Assembly (NCBI GenBank): GCA_029262335.1
Contig: JAJCZQ010000028.1
Span: 1-64,000, forward strand
Length of the DNA stretch: 64,000 bases
DNA from: Deltaproteobacteria bacterium
Lineage (GTDB): Bacteria; Desulfobacterota_D; UBA1144; Nemesobacterales; JAJCZQ01
Direction of reading: 5' to 3'
The translations under genes were made by a program, and so were the position numbers. Positions 52,967 to 61,161 of the stretch are shown here, one piece after another. The notes below the pieces were generated by a model. It did not search any database, was not told the DNA's origin, and saw only the letters and a list, made by a program, of their open reading frames with translations. The stretch's first letter is position 1; every line of letters starts with the position of its first letter.

Positions 52967-54646
52967 CTACATCCTCCTGGGGGCAGAAATTCCCAACAAA
53001 GAAAGACCATTCCTTAATACGGTCTGAATACAGCTTATCAGGTATAACCTGGCTGTAGTGAGTTCATTATTCTCTGTTAATATCTTATTCCTATTATAGT
53101 ACACATGGAATTCAGATGCCAGATCCTGCAAATAAAAAGCTATTCTGTGTGGTGCAAGTGATGCAGCGCTCTGATCAACTATTTCCGGGAATTGCAGTAA
53201 TTTTTTAACGACCTGCATTTCTTCCTGCAGCTCAAGGGATTCAAGATTTTCCGGAGATGGAGAATGCCCGCTTTCATCTGCCCTGGTTAAGACGCTTTCG
53301 ATCCGGGCATGTGCATACTGTATATAGTAAACAGGATTATCACTTGACTGCTCTTTTGCAAGATTCATATCAAAATCCAGGTGACTATCTGTACTCCTCA
53401 TCAGGAGAAAATATCTTGTAACATCACGCCCGACTTCCTTAAGGACTTCTCTAAGAGTTACAAAACTTCCCGATCTTTTAGACATTGATACTTCTTTTCC
53501 GTCTTTTATCAGCCTTACAAACTGGATAAGCAGTACTTCTATAATTTTGTCATCATTATTAATTGCCGTAACAGCAGACTTCAGCCTGGAGACGTGACTG
53601 TGGTGGTCAGCTCCCCAGATATTTATTAACCTGTTGTAACCACGCTGTATTTTATCACTATGATAAGCAATATCAGCATAAAAATATGTTGGCAATCCGT
53701 CACTCTTAATAAGTACCCAGTCCTGATTATCTCCATAATCTGTGGCTTTAAACCAAAGTGCCCCTTCATCTTCAAAAACAGAACTCTTACTGTCCAGGAT
53801 ACCCCTAACCTGCTCTAAAGCATTTACTCCGTTTTTTTTGGTATGGATATTCTTTTTTTCACTATACCATTCGTCGAATTCAATTCCGGCATCGAGAAGG
53901 TCTTTTTTTATTTCATTCAGAAGTATTTCATAGGCAAAATCTTTACAAATAGTCTGTGCTTCATCCTCAGCAAGTGATAACAGTGAATCATCTTTTTGTG
54001 ATTTAAGTTCTTTTGCAATATCGGCAATATACTCAGCCTGGTATCCATCCTCCGGAATATCAATATCAATGTCAAAGAGTTGTTTATATCTTACTAATAC
54101 AGATTCTCCGAGCAGGTCCATCTGCCGGCCGGCATCATTTATATAGAACTCTTTTGTAACTTCATATCCGCTGTATTTCAGAATTCTTGAGAGTGAATCA
54201 CCAACGGCTGCATTTCTTGCATGGCCAAAGTGAAGGTAGCCGGTCGGGTTGGCACTTACAAACTCAATAAGTATTTTCTGCCCTTCCCCGATTTTGGAGC
54301 TTCCCCATTGCTTGCCTTTAGAATCTATTTCCATGAGGCCTTTTAAATAAACCGCCTCTTTTAAATGAAAATTAATAAAACCAGGCCCGGCAATCTCCAT
54401 TTTTTTGAATAAGGTATTATCGCCGCTGTTTAATATTTCAATTAAGCTTTCAGCAACGTCCCGTGGTTTGGACTTGATTTTATTGGCCAGGATTAAAGCG
54501 GCATTGGTAGAATAATCTCCAAACTTAATGTTCTTTGGTATTTCGATTTCAAAATCAAAATCAATACCGGAAATATCTATACCGTTTTCATCTAAATATT
54601 TCCCTACAGAACTATTTACCGTTTCTTTAATCTGTTCTTTAATCAT
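52967..54646 (-). CDS. argS: Arginyl-tRNA synthetase
   Basis: This class I synthetase charges tRNA-Arg. The 559-residue protein has the ArgS-specific N-terminal domain, the HIGH-type motif A-N-P-T-G-Y-L-H-F-G-H-A-R-N, and an M-S-K-R-S-G KMSK-type loop. The DALR anticodon-binding C-terminal domain ends in the family G-L-S-L-L-G-I-S-A-P-R-R-M. Length is normal. It lies inside the tol operon, 24 bp after the histidine phosphatase. Confidence 0.98.
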   Translation of the reverse strand: MIKEQIKETVNSSVGKYLDENGIDISGIDFDFEIEIPKNIKFGDYSTNAALILANKIKSKPRDVAESLIEILNSGDNTLFKKMEIAGPGFINFHLKEAVYLKGLMEIDSKGKQWGSSKIGEGQKILIEFVSANPTGYLHFGHARNAAVGDSLSRILKYSGYEVTKEFYINDAGRQMDLLGESVLVRYKQLFDIDIDIPEDGYQAEYIADIAKELKSQKDDSLLSLAEDEAQTICKDFAYEILLNEIKKDLLDAGIEFDEWYSEKKNIHTKKNGVNALEQVRGILDSKSSVFEDEGALWFKATDYGDNQDWVLIKSDGLPTYFYADIAYHSDKIQRGYNRLINIWGADHHSHVSRLKSAVTAINNDDKIIEVLLIQFVRLIKDGKEVSMSKRSGSFVTLREVLKEVGRDVTRYFLLMRSTDSHLDFDMNLAKEQSSDNPVYYIQYAHARIESVLTRADESGHSPSPENLESLELQEEMQVVKKLLQFPEIVDQSAASLAPHRIAFYLQDLASEFHVYYNRNKILTENNELTTARLYLISCIQTVLRNGLSLLGISAPRRM

Positions 54647-54670
54647 TTTGTAAAATTTAATGCTAAATAA

Positions 54671-55273
54671 TCAAACAAGGTGGGAAGTGTCATTAAAAAG
54701 TTCAATTTCAAAAATATCATTTTTGCAGGAAATTACTGATTTAGAACTTTCCTTAACAGAAAATTCTCTGAAACATAATAATGACTTTTTGCTGAATTTG
54801 CAAAGTAAAGTGATTATTGTCATGTTGTGGCTTACCAGCAGTACCGACTCATTATTATGGAGGCTGATCAGATTAGCAATCCCTTTCCATGCCCTTTCCT
54901 GGACTTCAGAAAGAGTTTCTCCTCCCGGAATACGAAGTGTTTCAGGTTCTTCAGTCCATTTTTTTAATATTTCTCCATATTTCTCTCTCAGGTTTTTGAA
55001 TTCAAGTCCCTCAAACTCACCCTGGTCCATTTCACGAAACCTTTCATCAATCTTAACTTCTGCTGGGTGATACTTTGCAACCTCATTTGCAGTTGTTATA
55101 GCCCGTGTAAGGTCACTTGAATATATGGCGGAAAATTTTTCATCGCGAAGTGAATAGGCAAGGTTCTCTGCCTGGCGGATACCATTGGAATTTAATGGTA
55201 TATCACTCACACCCTGGCATTTTTCAAGTTTATTCCAGTCAGTCTCGCCATGTCTGATAAGGTATAGCTTCAT
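54671..55273 (-). CDS. Histidine phosphatase family protein (phosphoglycerate mutase-like)
   Basis: This 200-residue phosphatase of the RHG family has L-I-R-H-G-E-T-D-W-N at its start with the phospho-acceptor His8. The middle carries Y-S-S-D-L-T-R-A and F-R-E-M-D-Q-G-E-F-E-G, and the second His is in L-L-V-S-H-N-M-T. Alpha-ribazole phosphatase (CobC), GpmB-like or broad phosphatase roles are possible. No cobalamin genes are nearby. It lies 5 bp after the TonB/TolA gene and 24 bp before argS. Confidence 0.93.
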   Translation of the reverse strand: MKLYLIRHGETDWNKLEKCQGVSDIPLNSNGIRQAENLAYSLRDEKFSAIYSSDLTRAITTANEVAKYHPAEVKIDERFREMDQGEFEGLEFKNLREKYGEILKKWTEEPETLRIPGGETLSEVQERAWKGIANLISLHNNESVLLVSHNMTIITLLCKFSKKSLLCFREFSVKESSKSVISCKNDIFEIELFNDTSHLV

Positions 55274-55278
55274 AGTTA

Positions 55279-56292
55279 CTATTGGTCGTTTCTAAGTGTT
55301 ATCTGGAAACCTTCTTTTACCACAAGTTTTGAAATATCACTTGGTGGTGCAGGTAACGGCGAAGATGAAATAATTGTATTGATACAGAAGTTATCAAATG
55401 CCGGGTTGCCGGATGACCTTGCGATCTTTACACCGGAGACATTGCCGCTGTTGTTAATTTTAAAAAATATGTCGGATGAAAGTGAGCCGTCTTTAGGTAT
55501 GTTTGGGGGGATTTTAAACTTTGGTTCAATTTTTCTGAATATTGCATTCTTATAAACTCCAAGAAGTGCTGTATTTACAGGCCCGGTATTTCCCGCCACA
55601 TCTTCACTGTCATTGCCTTTTAACCCGGGGGATTCCTTGGCAGAAGCAGTTTTGGTATTATTTTCTGACTTACCTAATTTTTCTATAACACTCTTACGTT
55701 TAAGATCGTTAATAACATTATTTCTTGCGGTCTTCGAATCGTCTTTCTTTTCTTTTGGTTTTTCTTTTTTCTTTTTAACTTCTTTTTTTTCTTCTTTTTT
55801 GGACTCTTTTTTTGGTTCTTTTTTAACTTCTTCTTTTGGCACTACTTTTTCTTCTTCAAGTGCTACAATTTTTTTATCAGGCTCTTCTTTTTCTACGACT
55901 TCTTCTTTTTTGGGCTCTTCCTTTTTAGGTTCTTCTTTTTCTACGACCTCTTCTTTCTCAGGTTCCTCTTCCTTAGGTTCTTCTTCCTTAGGTTCTTCTT
56001 TTTCAACAACTTCCTCTTTGGGTTCTTCTTTTATTTCCGGTTTCTCTTCTTTTTTTGGCTCCTCGGGTTTTACTTCAGGCTTTTTGGCTTTTACCGACTT
56101 TACCTCGTCACCACCGTCAGGAGCGCTACCTTTAAAATCCAGTCCTGAGAGGGAAACATTGATGGGTTCGTTAAGATTTGAGGCTGTATATCTGTTTATA
56201 CCCCAAACGAGTACAAGTAAAACAATAGACCCGTGCAGTAGTAATGAAAATATCAGGCCCCAGGATCTGCCTTCTTTCTTTTTCTTTGGCAT
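55279..56292 (-). CDS. TonB/TolA-family energy-transducing protein
   Basis: This is a 337-residue protein with one N-terminal membrane helix (about residues 12-29, after K-K-K-K-E-G-R-S-W). A highly charged E/K/P-rich repeat region spans about 70-195, and a TonB/TolA C-terminal domain about 240-337 (F-F-K-I-N-N-S-G-N-V-S, P-A-F-D-N-F). It links inner-membrane energy from the TolQ/TolR-type motor to the outer membrane. Following tolR directly favours a TolA role, while the C-terminal sequence reads more like TonB_C. The repeats are low-complexity K-E-E-P-K-E-E units. It starts 18 bp after tolR. Confidence 0.88.
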   Translation of the reverse strand: MPKKKKEGRSWGLIFSLLLHGSIVLLVLVWGINRYTASNLNEPINVSLSGLDFKGSAPDGGDEVKSVKAKKPEVKPEEPKKEEKPEIKEEPKEEVVEKEEPKEEEPKEEEPEKEEVVEKEEPKKEEPKKEEVVEKEEPDKKIVALEEEKVVPKEEVKKEPKKESKKEEKKEVKKKKEKPKEKKDDSKTARNNVINDLKRKSVIEKLGKSENNTKTASAKESPGLKGNDSEDVAGNTGPVNTALLGVYKNAIFRKIEPKFKIPPNIPKDGSLSSDIFFKINNSGNVSGVKIARSSGNPAFDNFCINTIISSSPLPAPPSDISKLVVKEGFQITLRNDQ

Positions 56293-56310
56293 ATTAATAA
56301 GATAGCTTAA

Positions 56311-56745
56311 TTAATTGGAAGCAGGGATGGTAATTAAGCCCAGGTTTTCAACTCCTGCCTTTTTTATCTCACTCATCACACTAATTACTGTACCGTAAGG
56401 GACATCTCTATCAGCCCTCAGGAATACCTGCTCCTGTTTAAGATTCTTTCCGTCCTCAAGTATCAGGCTTCTGACCTTTAATTTTAATTCGGACAGGGAA
56501 TACTGCGTCTTTTCTATATATAAATCACCTTTAGCATCAATTGTTACAACAACCTTCTTATCATTTTGAATTGAGGGTATTGGTTTGGAACTGGCCTTTG
56601 GAAGGTTTACATCCACTCCTTGGTAAAGTATCGGTGTTGTTACCATGAATATTACAAGAAGAACAAGCATAACATCCACAAAGGGAGTTACGTTTATTTC
56701 TGAAAGAACTTTGCGGTTTCCACCGTTAGAACTGCCTATAGCCAT
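56311..56745 (-). CDS. tolR: Biopolymer transport protein, TolR/ExbD family
   Basis: This 144-residue protein has one membrane helix (about 20-40) carrying the proton-path Asp in F-V-D-V-M-L-V-L-L-V-I-F. S-E-I-N-V-T-P precedes it, and a small periplasmic domain with D-R-D-V-P-Y-G-T follows. Together with TolQ it forms a proton-driven motor. TolR versus ExbD is decided by neighbours only. It lies 6 bp after tolQ. Confidence 0.93.
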   Translation of the reverse strand: MAIGSSNGGNRKVLSEINVTPFVDVMLVLLVIFMVTTPILYQGVDVNLPKASSKPIPSIQNDKKVVVTIDAKGDLYIEKTQYSLSELKLKVRSLILEDGKNLKQEQVFLRADRDVPYGTVISVMSEIKKAGVENLGLITIPASN

Positions 56746-56751
56746 AATTTT

Positions 56752-57516
56752 TTAAGATTTTTTTAAATATCTTTCAACTACGTTTAAAAACTCGGCAGAA
56801 AAATTATCCATCTCTATATCAATTTTTCTTACCTGACTCCCAAAATAGTTATATGCCACTGCCGCGGGGATAGCAGCTGCAAGTCCTATAGCAGTTGCAA
56901 TAAGGGCCTCTGCAATACCTGGAGCTACAACCTGAAGCGTAGGGACACCTTCACCGCCTGCAAGGCCGATAAAGGAAGTCATAATGCCCCAGACAGTACC
57001 AAACAAGCCTATAAAAGGTGCTGTACTTCCCGTAGTAGCAAGGAAGGTAAGTGATTTTTCCAGCTTTGCCACTTCATTGGACATAGAACGTTTTAATTCT
57101 CTCTCTACAAGATCAACCACTCCGAGCTCTGCAAGTATTTCATCCGGGTTTCCCTTTGACTGTTCTGTTTTACTGTTTGAATTGCTTACTTTTCTGATTT
57201 TAATTATTTCAGAATATCCCGCTCTGAACAGTTCAGCGATTGGGCCGCCAATATGCCTTGTTGAAGAGTATAGATTGCCAAAGTTTCCACTGGCGCGGTA
57301 AAGATTTAAAAACCTTTGAGATTTTTTTGATGCACTTCGAAGGACCATCATTTTTGAAAAAATAATAGACCAGGAAATGATAGACATAAGTACCAGTATT
57401 ATAAGTACCAGTTTGACAACAGGCCCTGCTGCTAAAATCAGCCCGCCAACGTCCATCTGATTTGCGGCAGAAACTGTTTCAGTTTGAAATATGAGTTGTA
57501 TCCAATTTAAATTCAT
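56752..57516 (-). CDS. tolQ: MotA/TolQ/ExbB proton channel family protein
   Basis: This 254-residue protein has three membrane helices: about 25-50, then 150-180 and 200-225 separated from the first by a cytoplasmic domain. The signature F-I-G-L-F-G-T-V-W-G-I-M and P-G-I-A-E-A-L-I-A-T-A-I-G-L are both present. It forms the stator of the Tol or Ton motor with the next gene. The start at 57516 gives M-N-L-N-W-I-Q-L. It is the first gene of the eight-gene minus-strand run ending at 49409. Confidence 0.94.
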   Translation of the reverse strand: MNLNWIQLIFQTETVSAANQMDVGGLILAAGPVVKLVLIILVLMSIISWSIIFSKMMVLRSASKKSQRFLNLYRASGNFGNLYSSTRHIGGPIAELFRAGYSEIIKIRKVSNSNSKTEQSKGNPDEILAELGVVDLVERELKRSMSNEVAKLEKSLTFLATTGSTAPFIGLFGTVWGIMTSFIGLAGGEGVPTLQVVAPGIAEALIATAIGLAAAIPAAVAYNYFGSQVRKIDIEMDNFSAEFLNVVERYLKKS

Positions 57517-57599
57517 TTTTGACCGTGAATGTTAATTATCATATATGAAGTGTAAAAAGCGGTAATAATTAAGGAAAAAGTCTTACACATGAATTGCTT

Positions 57600-57629
57600 A
57601 AATGCAAATATTTTTGTAATTTTGCATTT
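57600..57629. promoter_or_regulatory. Inverted repeat between divergent tolQ and an exported protein
   Basis: AAATGCAAA (57600-57608) and TTTGCATTT (57621-57629) are perfect 9 bp arms separated by 12 bp, midway between two divergent genes. It may be an operator shared by both, or a chance palindrome in A+T-rich DNA. No clear -35/-10 pair overlaps it. Confidence 0.3.
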
Positions 57630-57694
57630 AATTAGGCTTGAATCAGTTTATTGTTTATTATTAAAATAAGTAAAACAGCTTCAGGAGGAATATT

Positions 57695-58141
57695 ATGAGA
57701 ATTAGAATACAAATTGTTGCAGCAATATTATTATTTAATTTCTGCTTCTTCGTGCATGAGTCAGGTGCCGTTGAAGACAGGTATAAAATCGTAATAGAAG
57801 AGAGCTTTTATGTTGTAAAAGAAGAAAATAAAGAACAATTTTTACAGATATATAAATCGAGGCTTTTCCCTTTCTGGCAGGAGATGAAGAAGAAAGGAAT
57901 TATCGTGGATGACTACAGGGTCTATTCTCAGAGAATCCACACACTTGAACCACTGTGGACATTTAAAACGGTTGTAAAATTTAAAAACTATCAGTCAATT
58001 GATAAGTGGCTTGAATCAAGAGACAAGGTTTATAATAAACTCTTTCCCGAAGAAGGCGGCTACAAGGAACCGAGGCAGCAGATAGACTTAATTACAGAAG
58101 CACACTGGGACGAGTTTATTCGTGAAATACCAATAAACTAA
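57695..58141 (+). CDS. Exported protein of unknown function
   Basis: This is a 148-residue protein with a signal peptide (cleavage near E-S-G-A, about residue 25). The mature part is one alpha/beta domain: Y-K-I-V-I-E-E-S-F-Y-V-V-K, F-L-Q-I-Y-K-S-R-L-F-P-F-W-Q-E-M-K-K-K-G, L-W-T-F-K-T-V-V-K-F and an aromatic-rich C-terminus. The strand-helix-strand order and the F-W-Q-E-M-K-K-K-G helix recall ferredoxin-like NIPSNAP or dimeric alpha-beta barrel proteins; this is a weak guess. GGAGGA precedes the ATG. It is divergent from tolQ and convergent with ruvB. Confidence 0.75.
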   Translation: MRIRIQIVAAILLFNFCFFVHESGAVEDRYKIVIEESFYVVKEENKEQFLQIYKSRLFPFWQEMKKKGIIVDDYRVYSQRIHTLEPLWTFKTVVKFKNYQSIDKWLESRDKVYNKLFPEEGGYKEPRQQIDLITEAHWDEFIREIPIN

Positions 58142-58147
58142 TATAGA

Positions 58148-59164
58148 TTATTCAAACAGTTCGGACTGTTCCTGGGGATTTTTTATATTTAAATGTTTAA
58201 AAGCCAGGGGTGTTACTTTTCTTCCCCTCGGCGTTTTAATAAGCAGGCCCTCCCTGATTAGAAAGGGTTCATATACATCTTCAATCGTGTCTTTGTCGTC
58301 ACTGACTGCGGCCGCAATAGTTTCTATACCCACCGGGCCACCGTCAAACTTGGTAATAATTGTCTCAAGAATCTGCCTGTCGAGGTTATCAAGTCCCATC
58401 GCGTCAACCTCAAACAGTGAAAGGGCAGATTTGGCAACTTTTTTATCTATTACTCCATCAGCCTTTACCTCGGCATAATCCCTGACGCGTTTTAGCAGCC
58501 TGTTCGCAATCCTTGGAGTTCCTCTTGCACGAAGGCTAAGTTCATCAGCTCCCTCTCCCGTAATCTTAACTCCAAGAAGATCAGCCGAACGATGAATTAT
58601 CATCTTTAATTCCGCGGGGGAATAGTATTCAAGCCTGAGGTCAACACCAAATCTCGATCTCAGGGGTGAAGTTAGCAGCCCTGTCCTTGTAGTTGCACCA
58701 ATGAGAGTAAACCTGTTTAGGTTTATCTTCATAGAGCGCGCAGTGGGCCCTTCTCCAATCATTAGGTCAATCTTAAAATCTTCCATAGCTGAATAGAGAT
58801 ATTCCTCTACCACGCGGTTAAGGCGGTGAATTTCATCAATAAATAAAACGTCTTTTTCCCCGAGATTAGTTAGTATGGAAGCCATGTCTCCGGTCCTGTC
58901 CATAACAGGGCCAGAAGTTGAGTGGAAATTTACCTCAAGTTCGTTTGAGACAATATTAGCTAGTGTTGTTTTGCCAAGTCCGGGTGGGCCGTAAAAAAGT
59001 ACATGGTCAAGTGCTTCCCCCCGGTTTTTAGTTGCCTGGATAAAGATACCAATATTTTCCTTTACTTTTTTCTGTCCAAGGTAATCCTCCAGCCTCTTTG
59101 GTCTTAGGCTGTTATCAAACTGGTCTTCTTCCTGATCAAGTGGGCTTACGACTCTTTCTTCCAT
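58148..59164 (-). CDS. ruvB: Holliday junction branch migration helicase RuvB
   Basis: RuvB is the AAA+ motor that drives branch migration with RuvA. The 338-residue protein has Walker [10 protein letters not shown] near residue 60 and Walker [18 protein letters not shown] follows, and the arginine finger segment P-L-R-S-R-F-G leads into the winged-helix C-terminus with T-P-R-G-R. It is the last gene of yebC-ruvC-ruvA-ruvB, 39 bp after ruvA. Confidence 0.99.
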   Translation of the reverse strand: MEERVVSPLDQEEDQFDNSLRPKRLEDYLGQKKVKENIGIFIQATKNRGEALDHVLFYGPPGLGKTTLANIVSNELEVNFHSTSGPVMDRTGDMASILTNLGEKDVLFIDEIHRLNRVVEEYLYSAMEDFKIDLMIGEGPTARSMKINLNRFTLIGATTRTGLLTSPLRSRFGVDLRLEYYSPAELKMIIHRSADLLGVKITGEGADELSLRARGTPRIANRLLKRVRDYAEVKADGVIDKKVAKSALSLFEVDAMGLDNLDRQILETIITKFDGGPVGIETIAAAVSDDKDTIEDVYEPFLIREGLLIKTPRGRKVTPLAFKHLNIKNPQEQSELFE

Positions 59165-59203
59165 ATTATTATTTCATCCGAATAATTGAAAAATGTATAG
59201 AGG

Positions 59204-59791
59204 TTATCTTTTCTTCATTATTAGAAGGGCTTCTTTTAATTTATCTTCCATTTCACCGCTGTCTGCGGAAATCTGCTGTAATGCCGCGGCATTTTCATCA
59301 ATCTCGTTCTTTGTATAACCAAGATTTAAAAGGACGGAAATTATATCATCAAAGAGTTTTGGTTTGATATCTATTGAAGTAACAAATTCCTGCTGGGGGA
59401 GCTTATCTTTTAGTTCGGTAATTATTCTTGAAGCTGTCTTTGGCCCTATACCGGGTACTTTCTTGGATCCAAGATCACCCGTAATAATGGAATTTATCAG
59501 GTCCTCGGGGGTAATATTTGAAAGTATATTTGTTGCACCCTTTGGCCCGATTCCCGAAATACCAATAAGGCACTGGAATATACTTTTTTCGTTCTCAGTA
59601 AGAAACCCGAAAAGCTCAAGGGAGTTTTCCTTTAACTGAGTATGAATTTTTAAGACAACGTCATTACCGGTTTCATCAAGCTGGTGATATGTAGACAGTG
59701 GGACAGTCACACCGTATCCCACGCCGCCAACATCCACAATCACGCTGCCAGTGGATTTAGCAGCAATTTTACCTCTTAGAAGCGATATCAT
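59204..59791 (-). CDS. ruvA: Holliday junction DNA-binding protein RuvA
   Basis: RuvA binds four-way junctions as a tetramer and loads RuvB. The 195-residue protein begins M-I-S-L-L-R-G-K-I-A. Its two helix-hairpin-helix motifs include G-I-G-P-K-G-A and P-G-I-G-P-K-T-A, and its C-terminal RuvB-binding domain has L-L-N-L-G-Y-T-K-N-E. It overlaps ruvC by 23 bp. Confidence 0.98.
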   Translation of the reverse strand: MISLLRGKIAAKSTGSVIVDVGGVGYGVTVPLSTYHQLDETGNDVVLKIHTQLKENSLELFGFLTENEKSIFQCLIGISGIGPKGATNILSNITPEDLINSIITGDLGSKKVPGIGPKTASRIITELKDKLPQQEFVTSIDIKPKLFDDIISVLLNLGYTKNEIDENAAALQQISADSGEMEDKLKEALLIMKKR

Positions 59792-60323
59792 TTAATGTAA
59801 AGCGTTTCCGCCTTCTCCTCGATCTTGGTTGAAGATCCTGGCCGTTTATATCAGGCAACTTTGATATATTTATATGACAAAGTGCAATAGCGAGAGCATC
59901 CGATATATCAGACTTTTCAAATTCTTCTATCTTTAAAATATAAGATACCATTTTCATAATCTCAAATTTTTTGGCCCTTCCGCTTCCTGTAACAGCCAGT
60001 TTAACTTTTGTAGGTGAATATTCGAATATCTCTATGCCTGAATTCTCGGCCGCAAGTAATGCAACTCCGCGCGCCTGACCGAGTTTGATTGCGCTGTTTG
60101 CGTTTTTTGCAAAGAACATCTCTTCGATTGACATAAAGTCAGGGGAGAATTTCTCAATTACTTCATTTAGTGAAGAATAGATAAAATGCAGTCTTTTAGA
60201 GAGAGTATGAGCAGTAGGTGGAGTTATGGCCCCGCTTACGATATGTTTAAGGCCGTTTTTATCGCTCTCGAGTATTCCATAACCACAGGATCTGGAGCCT
60301 GGATCAACTCCAATTACTCTCAT
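59769..60323 (-). CDS. ruvC: Holliday junction endonuclease RuvC
   Basis: RuvC is the junction resolvase with an RNase H fold. The 184-residue protein has G-V-D-P-G-S near residue 5 with the first catalytic Asp, S-I-E-E-M-F-F with the catalytic Glu, and D-I-S-D-A-L-A-I-A near residue 140 with the last two Asp residues. All are intact. It starts 7 bp after yebC and overlaps ruvA. Confidence 0.98.
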   Translation of the reverse strand: MRVIGVDPGSRSCGYGILESDKNGLKHIVSGAITPPTAHTLSKRLHFIYSSLNEVIEKFSPDFMSIEEMFFAKNANSAIKLGQARGVALLAAENSGIEIFEYSPTKVKLAVTGSGRAKKFEIMKMVSYILKIEEFEKSDISDALAIALCHINISKLPDINGQDLQPRSRRRRKRFTLNDIASKR

Positions 60324-60330
60324 TTAGTTA

Positions 60331-61077
60331 TTATCCCATTGCTTCAAGAAGCTCTTCAGAAATATCAAAATTAGCATATACGTTTTGTACATCGTCACTG
60401 TCTTCAAGTGCTTCCATTAGCCTTATCATGCGCTCAGCTTCTTTCCCGTCAATCTTTATATTTGACTGGGGAACCATTGTGATTTCAGCCTCTTCATACT
60501 TAAGGGCCGCATCATTTAAAGCAGTTTTAACATTTTCAAACTCTTCTGTTGAGGTAATTACTACAAAATCATTATCCTCGGCAGCCACATCTTCAGCTCC
60601 GGCATCTATGGCAATTTCAAACAGCTGGTCCTCTGTTACGGATTCACCCTTAAAAGTGATCCTGCCCTTCATCTCAAATATCCAGGAAACGCAGCCAGTC
60701 TCCCCGAGATTGCCGCCGTTTTTGTTGAACAGGCTTCTTACTGCAGCTACGGTCCTGTTTTTATTATCAGTGAGGGCTTTCACATATACCGCACTGCCGC
60801 CCGGGCCATACCCTTCATAGAATACTTCCTGGTAAACCACACCGTCCATATCCCCGCTGCCTCTTTTAACAGCCCTGTCAATAGTATCATTGGGCATATT
60901 CTGCCCTTTAGCAGTCTGTATTGCGGCTCTCAGCCTTGGATTAGAATCGGCATCCGGCCCGCCCTCTTTTGCTGCTACGGTGAGTTCTCGTATAAGTTTG
61001 GTAAACACCTTACCGCGCTTTGCATCAACTGATGCTTTTCGATGTTTTATATTAGCCCATTTAGAATGTCCTGCCAT
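60331..61077 (-). CDS. yebC: YebC/PmpR family regulatory or translation-factor protein
   Basis: This 248-residue TACO1-like protein starts [13 protein letters not shown] and has [10 protein letters not shown] and the G-P-G-G-S-A segment. Members act as DNA-binding regulators in some bacteria and, in recent work, as factors relieving ribosome stalls on proline runs. I use the ATG at 61077, preceded by AAGAGGTG; a GTG three codons earlier was rejected because it lies on the ribosome site. It leads the ruvCAB operon, the common order. Confidence 0.97.
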   Translation of the reverse strand: MAGHSKWANIKHRKASVDAKRGKVFTKLIRELTVAAKEGGPDADSNPRLRAAIQTAKGQNMPNDTIDRAVKRGSGDMDGVVYQEVFYEGYGPGGSAVYVKALTDNKNRTVAAVRSLFNKNGGNLGETGCVSWIFEMKGRITFKGESVTEDQLFEIAIDAGAEDVAAEDNDFVVITSTEEFENVKTALNDAALKYEEAEITMVPQSNIKIDGKEAERMIRLMEALEDSDDVQNVYANFDISEELLEAMG

Positions 61078-61091
61078 TATATTCACCTCTT

Positions 61092-61122
61092 AAATCAGTT
61101 TATATTAATTATAAACTGATTT
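61092..61122. promoter_or_regulatory. Perfect palindrome over the yebC-ruvCAB promoter, candidate operator
   Basis: Arms AAATCAGTTTATA (61092-61104) and TATAAACTGATTT (61110-61122) are exact complements around a 5 bp centre. On the minus strand the palindrome contains a perfect TATAAT (61108-61113). The perfect length, 13 bp per arm, and the overlap with a -10 box point to a repressor site. It is not a Rho-independent terminator for the minus strand, because no T-run follows there. Confidence 0.65.
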
Positions 61123-61136
61123 TTGTATATCACCAA
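61108..61136 (-). promoter_or_regulatory. Predicted sigma-70 promoter for yebC-ruvCAB
   Basis: On the minus strand TTGGTG (61131-61136) lies 17 bp from a perfect TATAAT (61108-61113). Transcription would begin near 61101, giving a leader of about 24 nt that includes the AAGAGGTG ribosome site of yebC. The -10 box is inside the palindrome at 61092-61122. Confidence 0.5.
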
Positions 61137-61161
61137 AAAGAGAATAACAATATTTTACTTC

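Noticed and set aside
55613-56305. A 230-codon Ser/Phe-rich frame antisense to the TonB/TolA gene
   Set aside because: It is produced by the low-complexity K/E/P repeat read on the other strand and has no features of a real protein.
61092-61122. Reading the yebC palindrome as a known LexA box
   Set aside because: It fits none of the LexA motifs I can recall (CTGT-N8-ACAG, GAAC-N4-GTTC and others), so it is reported only as an unassigned operator candidate.
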